A stretch of DNA of 64,000 nucleotides from Alphaproteobacteria bacterium (GTDB lineage: Bacteria > Pseudomonadota > Alphaproteobacteria > Caulobacterales > Maricaulaceae), in NCBI GenBank assembly GCA_024742735.1, contig JANSXV010000001.1:434001-498000 (forward strand), in the 5' to 3' direction. Within the stretch, counting starts at the first letter, position 1, and every line of letters begins with the position of its first letter. Below, one piece after another: positions 34,047 through 44,331 of this stretch. The notes under the pieces are model-generated. The model was not told the origin of the DNA. It ran no database searches and saw nothing but the letters and a program-made list of their open reading frames with translations. Position numbers and translations under genes: made by a program.

Positions 34047-35684
34047 ATGGTGAAGACGACCCTGGCCGCGCTCGTCGCGCGCCTGCCCTCCGATGAGACC
34101 GAAGCAGTCCTGTCCCTCAAAGACCCGGCGCGGATCAAGACCGAGGTGCTGGCCGGCCTGACCGTCGCCCTCGCCCTGGTTCCCGAAGCCGTCGCCTTCG
34201 CGTTTGTGGCCGGTGTGGAGCCGCTGGTGGGGCTTTACGCCGCCTTCATCGTCGGACTGGTCACCGCCGTGTTCGGCGGACGGCCCGGCATGATCTCCGG
34301 GGCCACGGGTGCGCTGGCCGTGGTGATGGTCTCGCTCGTCGCCTTGCACGGCGTGGAATACCTGTTCGCGACGGTGGTGCTCATGGGTCTGCTCCAGCTT
34401 GCGGCCGGGATATTCAGGCTGGGGAAGTTCATTCGCCTGGTTCCGACCCCGGTCATGCTGGGCTTCGTTAACGGCCTGGCGATCGTGATCTTCATGGCCC
34501 AACTGGGCCAGTTCCAGGTTCCCGGTACGGGCGGCGGCGGCCATGGCCACAGCCTGGCCGACGCTCAATGGCTGACCGGCATGCCTCTGGCCCTGATGCT
34601 GGGGCTGACCGGGCTGACCATGCTGGTGATCTGGGTGACCCCGAAAATCACCAAGGCGGTCCCCGCCCCCCTCGCCGGCATTCTTGTGACCGCCGCGATC
34701 GTCATTGGCCTTGGACTGGACGCCCCGCGCGTGGGCGATCTCGCCTCCATCGAAGGCGGCCTGCCGCAGTTTCACATTCCGGCCGTTCCGCTCACGTTCG
34801 AGACGCTGATGATCATCCTGCCTTACGCCGTGATCCTGGCGGCCATCGGGCTGATCGAAAGCCTTCTGACCCTCAATGTCGTGGGCGAAGCGACGGGCAA
34901 GCGCGGCGGCGCCTCCCAGGAGTGCGTGGCTCAGGGCAGCGCAAACCTGATCACCGGCTTCTTCGGAGGCATGGGCGGCTGCGCCATGATCGGCCAGTCG
35001 GTGATCAATGTGCAGTCCGGCGCCCGGACCCGGCTCGCGGCGATCGCCGCAGCGCTGTTCCTGCTGGGCTTCATCCTGTTCGGGTCCGGCCTGATCGAGA
35101 TGATCCCGCTGGCGGCGCTGACCGGCGTCATGTTCATGGTGGTGATCGGAACGTTCGCCTGGCGCAGCCTGTTGATCCTGCGCAAGATTCCGAAGTCGGA
35201 CGCCCTGGTGATCATTCTGGTGACGGCGGTGACGGTTCAGTTCGATCTGGCGGTGGCGGTGGTCGCCGGGGTGATCGTCTCGGCCCTGGTCTACGCCTGG
35301 AAGACGGCCAAACGCCTGCACGTCTCCTCCCATGACAGCGTGACCGTGCCGGGGGCCAAGACCTACGTGCTCGAAGGCCCGCTTTTCTTCGCCTCGACCG
35401 ACAACTTCGCCGAGCTCTTCGATGTCCAGGGAGATCCCGAGATTGTCATCGTCGATTTCATGAATTCGCGCGTGGTCGATCAGTCCGCGCTACAGGCGAT
35501 CGAGGATCTGGCCGCCAAGTATGAGGCCCAGGGCAAGACGCTGCGCCTTCGCCACCTCTCACGAGACTGCCACAGCCTGCTGACGCGCGCCGGCCAGCTC
35601 ATGATCGATTCCGATGATGACCCAGATTACCAGCTCGCGGTGGATTATCAGGTGAAACCCGGCGCCCTCGGCGGCGGGCACTAG
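34047..35684 (+). CDS. SulP family inorganic anion transporter with STAS domain
   Basis: A 545-residue transporter with about 12-14 membrane helices (residues 30-420) including the family motif LALVPEAVAFAFVAGVEPLVGLYAAF and GGRPGMISGATGALAVVMV, and a C-terminal STAS domain (about 430-530: TYVLEGPLFFASTDNFAELFD, IVDFMNSRVVDQSALQAIEDL). A His/Gly-rich loop (GTGGGGHGH) lies near residue 160. The family moves sulfate, bicarbonate or other anions; here the nearby cysK/metC favour sulfate, but several bacterial SulPs carry bicarbonate with Na+. Substrate is unresolved. Confidence 0.93.
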   Translation: MVKTTLAALVARLPSDETEAVLSLKDPARIKTEVLAGLTVALALVPEAVAFAFVAGVEPLVGLYAAFIVGLVTAVFGGRPGMISGATGALAVVMVSLVALHGVEYLFATVVLMGLLQLAAGIFRLGKFIRLVPTPVMLGFVNGLAIVIFMAQLGQFQVPGTGGGGHGHSLADAQWLTGMPLALMLGLTGLTMLVIWVTPKITKAVPAPLAGILVTAAIVIGLGLDAPRVGDLASIEGGLPQFHIPAVPLTFETLMIILPYAVILAAIGLIESLLTLNVVGEATGKRGGASQECVAQGSANLITGFFGGMGGCAMIGQSVINVQSGARTRLAAIAAALFLLGFILFGSGLIEMIPLAALTGVMFMVVIGTFAWRSLLILRKIPKSDALVIILVTAVTVQFDLAVAVVAGVIVSALVYAWKTAKRLHVSSHDSVTVPGAKTYVLEGPLFFASTDNFAELFDVQGDPEIVIVDFMNSRVVDQSALQAIEDLAAKYEAQGKTLRLRHLSRDCHSLLTRAGQLMIDSDDDPDYQLAVDYQVKPGALGGGH

Positions 35685-35702
35685 CACGCCGCCAGCTGCT
35701 GG

Positions 35703-35776
35703 CGACCCCGGCAGGACTCGAACCTGCAGCCGTCGGATTAGAAGTCCGGTGCTCTATCCAGTTGAGCTACGGGGCC
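35703..35776 (-). tRNA. tRNA-Arg (anticodon TCT)
   Basis: Full cloverleaf on the minus strand: acceptor GGCCCCG at the 5' end pairs with CGGGGTC, the anticodon loop is CTTCTAA between CCGGA and TCCGA-like arms, and the T-loop is GGTTCGAGTCC. The CCA end is encoded (35702-35700). Confidence 0.95.
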
Positions 35777-35803
35777 GAACCCGCCGGGCCTGAGTGAGCC
35801 GGT

Positions 35804-36109
35804 CTAATGCGACCAGGGCTCCTTGCGGTCGGCGGAGAAGTTGTCGGCGTAGACCTTGATGCGGCGCGGCGTCTCGCGCGCTTCCAGCACCTGAAAGGCG
35901 ATCCCATGGCGGCGCGCGTATTCGACCGCTTCTTCCTTGGTGTCGAAGTCCAGCTTCACCTGGCGCGTGGTGTCCGCTGAGCTCGCCCAGCCCATAAGCG
36001 GGTCAGGCCGTTTGGCCTTGGACGGTTCGAATTCGAGGCGCCAGCGCTTCGTCTTGGCGCGCCCGGACTGCATGGCGGTTTTCGAAGGTCTGTAGATCCG
36101 CGCGAACAT
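35804..36109 (-). CDS. ETC complex I subunit (NDUFS4-like, NADH-ubiquinone oxidoreductase accessory protein)
   Basis: A 101-residue protein of the ETC complex I subunit family, homologous to mitochondrial NDUFS4 (18-kDa subunit) and found in alphaproteobacteria. It starts FARIYRPSKTAMQSGRAKTKRWRLEFEP and contains DPLMGWASSADTTRQVKLDFDTKEEAVEYARRHG, the family core. It stabilises the NADH-binding arm of complex I. Start could also be the GTG at 36118. The gene lies between two tRNA genes on the same strand. Confidence 0.93.
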   Translation of the reverse strand: MFARIYRPSKTAMQSGRAKTKRWRLEFEPSKAKRPDPLMGWASSADTTRQVKLDFDTKEEAVEYARRHGIAFQVLEARETPRRIKVYADNFSADRKEPWSH

Positions 36110-36165
36110 GCTCGTCACTCGCCTCGTCGTGATCCGGGCCCGATGGAACCGGTTTGAAGAAATGG

Positions 36166-36239
36166 TCGGGGCGGCTGGATTCGAACCAACGACCCTCTGC
36201 TCCCAAAGCAGATGCGCTACCAGGCTGCGCTACGCCCCG
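36166..36239 (-). tRNA. tRNA-Pro (anticodon TGG)
   Basis: Minus-strand cloverleaf: 5' CGGGGCG pairs with CGCCCCG, D arm TAGCGCAGCCTGGTAGCGCA, anticodon loop TTTGGGA and T-loop GGTTCGAATCC. CCA is encoded at 36165-36163. Confidence 0.95.
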
Positions 36240-36292
36240 CTATTTGATCATCGTGCGCGGTGTACGGCGCGCCGCAGCCCAAGGCAAGCCGC

Positions 36293-36886
36293 TCAACCCT
36301 CGCTCGGCTCACCCTCTGCATCGCGTTCGTCCGGTTCAGACCCGCCTTCATCCGTTTGCGTCTCCGCAGGGGCGGCGGGCGTGTCTTCAGCCGTCCCGAA
36401 CCAGCGATGCCGGACCACGTCGCCCGGCGCGATCCCGAGCTCGGCGGCGCGGCCGGAATTGATCTCCAGTACGGACAGGACCGGTACGTCGGAATAGAGC
36501 TGGCGGCGGGACATGGGCTGCGCGCCGGTGATGATCTTGGCGATTGTTCCGTCGGAGCGGATATAGGCGATATCGAGACCGATCAGCGTGTTCTCCATCC
36601 AGATGGAGACCACGCGCTCTTCCTGGAAATCGAACAGCATACCCTCATCCGCACCCATGCTCTCACGATGCATGAGGCCCCGCTGACGCGCTTCCGGCGT
36701 CTCGGCGAGCTCGACGGTGAGCGTCACCGGCCCGTTCGCGGTGTCGATCACGACCGGTTCCGGCCCGCCATACTCTACGACCGCATCCGGTGCAGTCGGG
36801 TCAGACACCTGTGCGACAGCGCAGGCGGTGGAGATCATCAGGGCGGAGAACGCCGCAAGGACGCTGGAGATCAATCGGGTCATCAT
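36293..36886 (-). CDS. Secreted DUF192 family protein
   Basis: A 197-residue protein with an N-terminal signal peptide ([25 protein letters not shown]). The DUF192 core follows: [50 protein letters not shown] and [20 protein letters not shown]. The family is a small periplasmic beta-barrel of unknown function. The C-terminal 25 residues are an acidic, low-complexity tail. Start chosen at the first of two adjacent ATGs; the frame is open to 36922. Confidence 0.9.
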   Translation of the reverse strand: MMTRLISSVLAAFSALMISTACAVAQVSDPTAPDAVVEYGGPEPVVIDTANGPVTLTVELAETPEARQRGLMHRESMGADEGMLFDFQEERVVSIWMENTLIGLDIAYIRSDGTIAKIITGAQPMSRRQLYSDVPVLSVLEINSGRAAELGIAPGDVVRHRWFGTAEDTPAAPAETQTDEGGSEPDERDAEGEPSEG

Positions 36887-36942
36887 GGCTCGAAAGCTAG
36901 CGCCGCCGGCCAGCCCGCGCAATCGACCAAACCCACTCCCGC

Positions 36943-38619
36943 CTACTCAAGGGCAGCGCTCACGGCGGGCGCATGCCAGAGCTGTTCCACATGCAGGATT
37001 CCGAGCTCGCTGACGCCTGGGTCGGGAAGCAGGGTCGGCGACTGGTTCAGCCGCTCCGGCGCGGTCAGGGCGATCTCAAGCGCCTCCCTGGAGTATTGAT
37101 GGGGCCGCTGCCGCCACCCGATGGCGCCTTCGAAGAAGAAGCCGGCGTCAGACGGCAAACCGCCGCTGCATAGGTACAGCTCCAGCTGAACACGGGCGAC
37201 ATGGTAGGCCGCCGCCATGCGCGCCGGGTGGGTTTGCGGCAGACGATTGACGACTTCGGCCCCGCCCAGAATGCCGCCGCCATGGACGATCTGGATCGGA
37301 TCAAGGAGGGGATCGCACCGATCCGCCTGGGAATCCCAGACGAGCAGGCTTTCCAGCAAAAAAGCCACGCCTTCGTCCGCCCGAATGCCGACGGGATCAG
37401 GCGAGACGATCCGAAGGCCCAGCCCCGCCGCGACGGCGGCTTCGTCAGCCATCCCGAATTCGGCCAGCACCGAAGCGTACTGGAGCACGACATTGCCCCG
37501 CTCCACCCATAGGCCGAGGTCTTCAAACCGGTCGGCGCGAGCCAGGATGCGTTCCAGGCTGGTGCGGGCTTCGTCCCATTCGCCAAGCGCGAGTTGGGCG
37601 CGGGCCGCGGCATATTCGCCTCGCCACCACAGGCGGAAATCCTTTTCAGCAGACAGCCCGTCTGACAGGGCCGCCCAGACGTCAATCGCGCTTCGCGGAG
37701 CCGCGCGCCGAATATGCACATCCATCAAGGTGACGTTCAACCAGTCATCCGCCGGACCCCGCGCGCCTTGAGCAAGGCCTGCCACGACGGCGTCCGCCGC
37801 TCGGCTCACCTGGCCGGAAGCAAGTGCGACACGGGCCTCGGCCAGCCGGCACCGCGGCGTCGCCTCCTCCAAGGCGGCGAGCGGGTCCGCAAAAGCCTGC
37901 GCTAGCAGCGGCTCAGCCTCCTCAAGGGAGTAGGCTGCACCCAGTGCTTCCGCCCACCGGCACAAGGCCTCGCGCGCTTCGGCGGAGGCCTCTCCGTGCT
38001 CGAGGGCGGCGGACTGATAGGCTTCTTCCTCGTAATAGCTCCCGACGGACGAGATCGAGTAATCGAAGGGGTCCCCGGACGTTTCGTCATAATTTCCGTT
38101 CCAGAGCGGAAGGATATCGATCATCGCCTCCAGAGCGCCGAATTCGGCCAGGATCGGCTCCGGGCTGACGTCAAACTCCCGATAGGCCTCAGCGAGCCGG
38201 ATATGGCGCAGATCATAGAGCAGCGCTTGTTCACCCGCCCCGTACCGGTGCGCTGCGATGAGCTGCCGGAGGCTGACATCGTAGGCGCTGACGGCACGCC
38301 CATCGTAGTCGTCGGGCCGGAAAATCGCCGCCATGACCGGTTCATAGACCCTGGGCGAGGCCAGGCCCGCCGCGATCGCGTCCGGGTCCGTGATGGCGGC
38401 GTCCGCAAGGGCGATCGCTGCGTCGATCTGATCGCGCGCCACCAGCGAAGCGATGATCGCTTCAAGCGCCTCCGGGTCCGAAACTGCGTTGCGCGCTTCA
38501 GCGACAACGAGCCCGGCCGTGCGGTCCAGGGTGGCCTGGAAGCTGTGGTCAGAAGCCAGGCCCGGCGCTGCGAGACATAGCCAGGCAAACCCGATCAGAA
38601 TGCTGCGAAGTGTGATCAT
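36943..38619 (-). CDS. Secreted helical-repeat protein of unknown function
   Basis: A 558-residue protein that I do not recognise as a named family. It has a signal peptide ([23 protein letters not shown], about residues 1-23) and then is almost wholly alpha-helical, Ala/Glu/Leu-rich, with degenerate TPR-like units (for example around residues 225-265 and 330-370). It is monocistronic and divergent from ppa. Codon usage resembles the neighbours. The TPR-like architecture suggests a protein-binding role in the periplasm, which is inference. Confidence 0.75.
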   Translation of the reverse strand: MITLRSILIGFAWLCLAAPGLASDHSFQATLDRTAGLVVAEARNAVSDPEALEAIIASLVARDQIDAAIALADAAITDPDAIAAGLASPRVYEPVMAAIFRPDDYDGRAVSAYDVSLRQLIAAHRYGAGEQALLYDLRHIRLAEAYREFDVSPEPILAEFGALEAMIDILPLWNGNYDETSGDPFDYSISSVGSYYEEEAYQSAALEHGEASAEAREALCRWAEALGAAYSLEEAEPLLAQAFADPLAALEEATPRCRLAEARVALASGQVSRAADAVVAGLAQGARGPADDWLNVTLMDVHIRRAAPRSAIDVWAALSDGLSAEKDFRLWWRGEYAAARAQLALGEWDEARTSLERILARADRFEDLGLWVERGNVVLQYASVLAEFGMADEAAVAAGLGLRIVSPDPVGIRADEGVAFLLESLLVWDSQADRCDPLLDPIQIVHGGGILGGAEVVNRLPQTHPARMAAAYHVARVQLELYLCSGGLPSDAGFFFEGAIGWRQRPHQYSREALEIALTAPERLNQSPTLLPDPGVSELGILHVEQLWHAPAVSAALE

Positions 38620-38777
38620 CCCAAAGCCTGGCTTGTGCGTCTACGAACCCTCGCGCCTTACTGTTACACCAGCGGCGGGCGCCTGCGAGTCCCTATTCGC
38701 CCGCAGAAAACCCCTTGCGGCGGGCGCACGGGCGCGGTTTATGCGCCGCAACAATCCAAATTTCGACGGAGAACGCC

Positions 38778-39305
38778 ATGCGCATCGAGAAGATCAGCAG
38801 CGGTCAGAACCCGCCCGAGGACATCAACGTCATCGTCGAAGTCCCGGTCGGCGGTCAGCCGGTCAAGTACGAGCTCGACAAGGACGCCGGCACGGTGTTC
38901 GTGGACCGCTTCCTCCACACGCCCATGCGCTATCCGTGCAATTACGGATTCATGCCGCACACCCTGTCTGATGACGGGGATCCGATCGATGTCATGGTGC
39001 TGGGTCAGACCGAGCTGATCCCGGGATGCGTCGTGCGCGCCCGGCCCGTCGGCGTTTTGCTGATGGAAGATGAAAGCGGGCAGGACGAAAAGATACTTGC
39101 AGCGCCTCATCCCAAGCTGTCGCCCTTCTATTCCGACATCAAGGACTACACCGACGTCCACGAAGCGCAGTTGGCGCGGATCACCCACTTCTTCGAGCAC
39201 TACAAGGATCTCGAACCTCGCAAGTGGGTGAAAGTCGAAGGCTGGCACGGCGTCGCCCGCGCGCAGGAACTGATCATGCAGGCGATCGAGCGCGCCAAAG
39301 GCTAG
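38778..39305 (+). CDS. ppa: Inorganic pyrophosphatase (family I)
   Basis: A 175-residue soluble pyrophosphatase that hydrolyses PPi to phosphate. The active-site segments are complete: [45 protein letters not shown] (the DxDPxD metal motif), [13 protein letters not shown] and [17 protein letters not shown]. Length is standard. The ATG at 38778 is preceded by CGGAG; the frame is open to 38715. Its TAG stop overlaps the convergent monooxygenase stop by 4 bases. Confidence 0.97.
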   Translation: MRIEKISSGQNPPEDINVIVEVPVGGQPVKYELDKDAGTVFVDRFLHTPMRYPCNYGFMPHTLSDDGDPIDVMVLGQTELIPGCVVRARPVGVLLMEDESGQDEKILAAPHPKLSPFYSDIKDYTDVHEAQLARITHFFEHYKDLEPRKWVKVEGWHGVARAQELIMQAIERAKG

Positions 39306-40933
39306 GCGTCCGGTCCCTCAAACATCAGGCTGGCATGGCCCTGGGCCATGTCGGCCTCGATGGCGGCGCGAAATGCCGGCGCACCCCCTAAGAACGCAAA
39401 CCCCGGCCTTGGCGACTGGCCCGGATCCGGGGCGCCTGTGAACCAGGACCCCTGCCGGCCGATCACGGTCAGGGGCGCGACAGCGTCGACGAGTGCTCCC
39501 CATTCAGCCACCGCCTCGGCCCGCGCTTCAACACGCGCAGCACCGGATCGCTCAGCATGGCCGATGGCGCTGGCGACCCACTGCGCCGTCATTTCCAGGC
39601 ATCGCGGCTGGTTGCACATGACGGCCGCGCTCTGCGGCCCGCCCAACATGAAAAAATTGGGAAAGCCTGGCGCCATGACGCCGACATGGGTCGCGATCTC
39701 ATCCGGCCAGCCTGCGTCCAGCCGCTCGCCCGACCCGTTGTAAATCGCGGTTGCGCGGTACGGTCCGGTCACCGCCTCGAACCCTGTTGCGAGAACAAGC
39801 AGATCAAGCGCGATCACCCGCCCGCTCGCAAGCTCCAGACCTTCGGGCAGAGCGCGGCGAATCGGCTCGGCAGCAAGGCTGACAAGGTCGACATTCGAAC
39901 GATTGAACACCTCGTAATAGCCCTGCTCCAGCGGCGGCCGGCGCGCCCCGAACGGCTCGGTCGGGACAAGCTGCCCGGCGAGCCCCGGATCGTCGAGCCG
40001 GGCGCGGATTTTGTCGGCCAGAAATGCGCAGGCCAGAGCGTTGGCGTCGGGATCGGTCAGGACATCACGGTAATTGCCGAACCAGAAACCGAGGCCGGGG
40101 CCGTCATACAGGGCCTGAAACACCCGTTCGCGGCGCTCCGCGCTGACCCCTAGGGCGCGCCTTGGATTTGCCGTGTGCAGAAAGGCCCCTTCGCTCTTCG
40201 CACAGGCCCTGGCGGCGTCTGCGGCCGCGACCCGGCGTTCTTCAGGTCCAAGGGGTTCGGCTGGACCGTTGTTGAGCGGCAGGCACCAGTGCGGCCGGCG
40301 CTGGAGCACGGTCAGATGGCCGGCCTCGCGGGCGATCGGCGGGATGACCTGAACGCCCGACGCACCTGTGCCCAACACCGCAACACGGCGGCCGGTGAGT
40401 GCGACACCGCCATCAGGCCACTCGGCTGTATGGACGAGCTCTCCCTCAAAGGCTTCGAAGCCGTCGATCAACGGGCGCTTCGGCTGCGACAAGGCGCCCA
40501 TGGCGCTGATCAGATGTCGCGCGGTGCGTATCCCGCCGGTGTCGTCAGTCAGCCTCCAGAGCCGCGCCTCGCCGTCCCACCGGGCGGACCGGACCCGAAC
40601 ACCAAAGTGGATGGATCGCAGCAGGTCTTTCGATCGCGCCACATGCTCGAGATAAGCCAGCACTTCCGTCCCGGCGGCGAAGACCTCCATCCAGGACCAG
40701 CCTTCGGCAAGGGCGGGATCGGCCAGGAACTGATACGAGACAGCCTCTGAATCGCAGCGTGCGCCGGGATAGCGATTGTCCCGCCATGTCCCGCCGATGC
40801 GGTCGCCGGCTTCCAGGATAAGCGCCCCGACGCCTGCTTCGCGCAGCGCCATGAGCTGGGCGAGTCCGGCGACGCCGGCGCCGATGATGATCACGGGCGC
40901 AGAAGGTGATGGAGTTGAAGCCGTGGCCGCCAT
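39302..40933 (-). CDS. Type I Baeyer-Villiger monooxygenase (flavin-containing)
   Basis: A 543-residue FAD- and NADPH-binding monooxygenase. Two Rossmann motifs ([14 protein letters not shown], about 14-27; [14 protein letters not shown], about 184-197) flank the diagnostic FxGxxxHxxxW fingerprint [12 protein letters not shown] (residues 162-173), with [21 protein letters not shown] before it. Such enzymes insert oxygen next to ketones (cyclohexanone, steroid or other). I start at 40933 because similarity begins there; the frame is open to 40975. No companion esterase lies adjacent, so the substrate is unknown. Confidence 0.9.
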   Translation of the reverse strand: MAATASTPSPSAPVIIIGAGVAGLAQLMALREAGVGALILEAGDRIGGTWRDNRYPGARCDSEAVSYQFLADPALAEGWSWMEVFAAGTEVLAYLEHVARSKDLLRSIHFGVRVRSARWDGEARLWRLTDDTGGIRTARHLISAMGALSQPKRPLIDGFEAFEGELVHTAEWPDGGVALTGRRVAVLGTGASGVQVIPPIAREAGHLTVLQRRPHWCLPLNNGPAEPLGPEERRVAAADAARACAKSEGAFLHTANPRRALGVSAERRERVFQALYDGPGLGFWFGNYRDVLTDPDANALACAFLADKIRARLDDPGLAGQLVPTEPFGARRPPLEQGYYEVFNRSNVDLVSLAAEPIRRALPEGLELASGRVIALDLLVLATGFEAVTGPYRATAIYNGSGERLDAGWPDEIATHVGVMAPGFPNFFMLGGPQSAAVMCNQPRCLEMTAQWVASAIGHAERSGAARVEARAEAVAEWGALVDAVAPLTVIGRQGSWFTGAPDPGQSPRPGFAFLGGAPAFRAAIEADMAQGHASLMFEGPDA

Positions 40934-41029
40934 TACGCGATGAGGACGTGCAGGAGCGCGCAAGTCAACGCGCACACCTCAAGGAGCTGTGAAGCAGTGA
41001 ACGCGGCTGGATGAAAAACACGCCGATGG

Positions 41030-41101
41030 CAGGCCCTAGGGGAATCGAACCCCTCTTTCCAGGTTGAAAACCTGGCGTCCTAACCGATAGACGAAGGGCC
41101 C
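41030..41101 (-). tRNA. tRNA-Glu (anticodon TTC)
   Basis: Minus-strand cloverleaf: 5' GGGCCCT pairs with AGGGCCT (one G-U at the end), D arm TCGTCTATCGGTTAGGAC, anticodon loop TTTTCAA within CCAGG/CCTGG and T-loop GGTTCGATTCC. CCA is encoded at 41029-41027. Confidence 0.95.
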
Positions 41102-41192
41102 GCATCGGCGTGGAGCGGTGATATATCGAAGCCCCCTGCCCGTTGCAAGCGGCGTGAACGGAAATTTGCATACGCCAGGGCGCGCCCGAGCG

Positions 41193-42977
41193 CTATTCGG
41201 CGATCGCCAGATCCTCCAGATGCAACTCTGCGCGCTTGCCGAACCGGTTGTCCTCAGCCTTCAGCTTGCCCGCTGCGTGGAAGACCGCATCACCCGATCC
41301 CAGCAGAGCCTGGCCCATGGGCTCATCGGCGCAGCGGAATGCGATGCCCTGCACGGTCGCACCTGAAGAAGCCTGGAAGGTGAAGCGCACATGGTCGGCC
41401 CCGACGCGCTGAGCATAGGTCCGGCGCAGGTCGGCCAGTGCGAATCGCGGCTCCGGATTGCCGGCCCCGTAAGGAGCGGCGGCGGACAATGCGTTGCAGA
41501 ACTCGAAATCGATCGCGGCGGGATGAACGATAGCGTCCACAGCGTACTGGCGCGCTTCCACAGCGCCGGCCCACGCCTCGGCCAGAGCCTCGCTCAGGAA
41601 GGCGCGCAGGTCCTCGATCCGGTCGCTTTGCACGGTGAGGCCGCAGGCCATGGCGTGCCCGCCGCCCGCAACCAGGAGCTCCTCCTCCCGCGCGCGCGCC
41701 ACGGCTGAGCCCAGATCCACGCCCGGAACCGAGCGTCCGGACCCCTTGGCGAGCCCGGTTTCCGGATCTCTGCCAATCACGATAGAAGGCCTGTTGAAGC
41801 GTTCCTTCAGCCGCCCGGCGGCGATCCCGATCACGCCGGGATGCCAGTGATCGCCAGCCGCGATGAGGATCGGGTCGTTGTCGGTAAGACCTGCCGCCTC
41901 CGCTTGGGCCACGGCGCCGTCCAGAACTTCGGCCTCAATCGCGCGGCGCTCGGCGTTCAGGACATCAAGCTGCTCGGCGATGGCGCGGGCCTCCACCGGG
42001 TCCGTCGTGATCAGGAGCCGGGCGCCCAGATCGGACTTGCCGACCCGACCGCCGGCGTTGATGCGTGGACCGAGCAGGAAGCCGGCGTGATACGCGCTCG
42101 CCGCTCCGGTCACGCCCGCGACTTCGGCCAGAGCCTTTAACCCGGGACGAGCCCAGCCGCTCATGAGCTTCAGGCCCTGGGTGACGATCGCCCGGTTCAC
42201 CCCGGTCAGGGGCACGACGTCGCAAATCGTACCGAGCGCAGCGAGATCGGCGAAGCCAAGGATATCCGGCTCGGAGCGGCCCTCGAATGCGCCACGCCGG
42301 CGGCCTTCCCGGTTCAGCGCCGCCAGCAGCACAAAGGTGACCCCGGCGGCCGCCATGTGGCCGCAGCCCGAGGCGTCGCCCGGCTGGTTGGGGTTGACCA
42401 GGGAAGCGGCCTGCGGCGGGACGCCGTCCATGAGGTGGTGATCGACCACACCGACGGTCAGACCGATCTTTGCAGCCGCTGCGAGCGGCTCCACTGACGC
42501 CGCGCCGCAATCGAGCGTGATCACCAGCTCCGCGCCGGCCTCGTGCAGCCCCTGCAGGGCCGCTGTGTTCGGGCCGTAGCCTTCCTCGATGCGGTCCGGC
42601 ACGTAGATCAGCGCCTCGGCGCCGACCGCTCTCAGCCAGCCATGAAGCTGGGCGGCGCTGGTTGCTCCGTCCACATCATAATCTGCGAACAGGGCGATCT
42701 TGGAGCCAGCCTCCACCGCGTCCCAGATCAGGGCCGCGCAGGCGTCCATGCCGGTGAAGCTGGACGGATCGGGGAAGAAGTCCCTGAGCTTGGGCGCAAG
42801 GAACCGGCCGGCGGTCTCCGCCGTCACGCCCCGGGACGCCAGCAGGCGCGCCAGCGCGTCGCTGACGCCTGCCGTGCGCGCAATGGATGACGCCACCGCG
42901 TCATCGGCCGGGGTCAGCCGCCAGCTGCGTCCCTTCAGGGAGGACCGGACACCGAAAAGCGCGTCGCCGCCCGCCAT
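41193..42977 (-). CDS. recJ: Single-stranded-DNA-specific exonuclease RecJ
   Basis: A 594-residue RecJ, the 5'-3' ssDNA exonuclease of recombination and mismatch repair. The DHH phosphoesterase motifs are all present: ALFADYDVDGATSAAQL (motif I), LDCGA (II), VVDHHLMDG (III, DHH) and ADLAALGTICDVVPL (IV); the DHHA1 domain has GGRVGKSDLGARLL and the C-terminal GGGHAMACGLTV. Length is normal. AGGAG lies just upstream of the ATG, within the region of the glpX stop, so the two genes are tightly coupled. Confidence 0.96.
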   Translation of the reverse strand: MAGGDALFGVRSSLKGRSWRLTPADDAVASSIARTAGVSDALARLLASRGVTAETAGRFLAPKLRDFFPDPSSFTGMDACAALIWDAVEAGSKIALFADYDVDGATSAAQLHGWLRAVGAEALIYVPDRIEEGYGPNTAALQGLHEAGAELVITLDCGAASVEPLAAAAKIGLTVGVVDHHLMDGVPPQAASLVNPNQPGDASGCGHMAAAGVTFVLLAALNREGRRRGAFEGRSEPDILGFADLAALGTICDVVPLTGVNRAIVTQGLKLMSGWARPGLKALAEVAGVTGAASAYHAGFLLGPRINAGGRVGKSDLGARLLITTDPVEARAIAEQLDVLNAERRAIEAEVLDGAVAQAEAAGLTDNDPILIAAGDHWHPGVIGIAAGRLKERFNRPSIVIGRDPETGLAKGSGRSVPGVDLGSAVARAREEELLVAGGGHAMACGLTVQSDRIEDLRAFLSEALAEAWAGAVEARQYAVDAIVHPAAIDFEFCNALSAAAPYGAGNPEPRFALADLRRTYAQRVGADHVRFTFQASSGATVQGIAFRCADEPMGQALLGSGDAVFHAAGKLKAEDNRFGKRAELHLEDLAIAE

Positions 42978-42983
42978 GGTCTC

Positions 42984-43937
42984 CTAGACCGGACGGCGGG
43001 TGCGGATCTTGCGGCGCAGGCCCGTCACCGAGGAGAGCAACAGCGTCTCGGTCTCCACATAGCCGGCGCCTTCGCGCACGCCCTGCACCAGATCACCCTC
43101 GGTCACGCCTGCGGCAATGAACAGACAATCCTGGGAGGCCAGCTCGGTCAGATCGTACTTGCGGTCCAGGTCCGTGATGCCGGCCCGCTCGGCGCGGGCA
43201 CGCTCATCATCGTTGCGGAAGTGCAGACGGCCCTGCATCTGGCCGCCGAGGCACCGCAGCGCGGCAGCGCCGAGCACACCCTCCGGAGCGCCTCCGCGAC
43301 CGATATAGAGGTCTGCGGCGCCATCAGGGTCAGCGGCGCTGATCACGCCGGCCACATCGCCGTCGGAGATCATCATGATGCGCACGCCCGCAGAGCGCAG
43401 GCTTTCCACGATCCCGTCATGGCGCTCGCGATCCAGCACGCAGGCGGTCACGTCTTCAGCTTTCACGCCCCGCGCCCGCGCGATCGCGGTCGCGTTCTCA
43501 GCTGCGGTCGCGTCCAGATCAATGACGCCGGCCGGCAGACCCGGACCGCACGCGATCTTGTCCATATAGGTGTCCGGCGCATGCAGCAGGCCGCCGCGCG
43601 GCGCCAGGGCGAGCACGGCGAGCGCATTGTTCATGCCTTTCGCGGTCAGAGACGTGCCTTCCAGCGGGTCCAGGGCGATATCGATCTCGATGCCTTCGCC
43701 CAGCCCGACTTCCTCGCCGATATAGAGCATGGGCGCTTCATCGCGCTCACCTTCGCCGATGACGATGCGGCCTTTCATGGCCATGGCGTTCAGACCGGTC
43801 CGCATGGCGTCGACGGCGGCCTGGTCGGCGGCGATCTTGTCGCCGCGCCCGGTGAGTTTGGATGCAGCGATGGCGGCCAGTTCGGCGGCGTCAACGGCCT
43901 GGTTGGCGAGCATTTCGAGGGCGCGGCCCTTGGACAT
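42984..43937 (-). CDS. glpX: Fructose-1,6-bisphosphatase, class II
   Basis: A 317-residue GlpX-type phosphatase for gluconeogenesis. Signatures: KGRIVIGEGERDEAPMLYIGEEVG, the metal motif DPLEGTSLTAKGMNNALAVLAL, MISDGDVAGVI and IGRGGAPEGVLGAAALRCLGG. I use the ATG at 43937 (MSKGRALEML); an open frame runs to 44033 with no similarity. It is followed six bases later by recJ and preceded by a small lipoprotein gene. Confidence 0.95.
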   Translation of the reverse strand: MSKGRALEMLANQAVDAAELAAIAASKLTGRGDKIAADQAAVDAMRTGLNAMAMKGRIVIGEGERDEAPMLYIGEEVGLGEGIEIDIALDPLEGTSLTAKGMNNALAVLALAPRGGLLHAPDTYMDKIACGPGLPAGVIDLDATAAENATAIARARGVKAEDVTACVLDRERHDGIVESLRSAGVRIMMISDGDVAGVISAADPDGAADLYIGRGGAPEGVLGAAALRCLGGQMQGRLHFRNDDERARAERAGITDLDRKYDLTELASQDCLFIAAGVTEGDLVQGVREGAGYVETETLLLSSVTGLRRKIRTRRPV

Positions 43938-43971
43938 GGATCGACCTTTCACGTGTTCGTCGTTTTGGTAT

Positions 43972-44283
43972 TCAACGCGGTTCAGGCGGCCGGGCGCGTT
44001 CTCGCGCTTCGACCACGAATTCGGCGGTATCAAGGGTTGGCGCGCGCAGGCGCAGGCCGGCGAGGCGTATGGTCTGTCCGCGCATCTGGGTGGTCACCGC
44101 GGACGTCAGCAGCTCCCGGCGCAGATCCAGGTCCAGAGGCTCGGTGTTCACTGAAGCCGGCGCTTCGCCTGGCGGTGCGTCAGCCAGCAGCGTATCGGCC
44201 CAGCCCGGTTCAGCCGGATTGGGGGCGATGGCGCACGCGCTGAGAGCTGCGAGGGCGAGACTTATGGCGAGCAATCTGACCAT
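43972..44283 (-). CDS. Small putative lipoprotein
   Basis: A 103-residue protein with a lipoprotein signal peptide: MVRLLAISLALAALSAC with lipobox LSAC (Cys17). The mature part (about 86 residues) has a predicted beta-rich region (RGQTIRLAGLRLRAP) and no family I recognise. It lies 34 bases upstream of glpX on the same strand, divergent from phaC, so its promoter lies in the region holding the CTATAC-N5-GTATAG palindrome. Confidence 0.72.
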   Translation of the reverse strand: MVRLLAISLALAALSACAIAPNPAEPGWADTLLADAPPGEAPASVNTEPLDLDLRRELLTSAVTTQMRGQTIRLAGLRLRAPTLDTAEFVVEARERARPPEPR

Positions 44284-44331
44284 GGATGAAATCGGCGGCC
44301 TCCTGACCGGTGGACGCGGTCGCAGGTATCT

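Noticed and set aside
33657-35333. 558-codon minus-strand open frame opposite the SulP gene
   Set aside because: Composition is dominated by Gln/Arg/Gly/His/Asp without any motif, while the plus strand encodes a full SulP transporter.
35703-36239. tRNA genes as integration sites of a genomic island
   Set aside because: No integrase or direct repeat of a tRNA 3' end was seen next to any of the three tRNAs; flanks are core genes.
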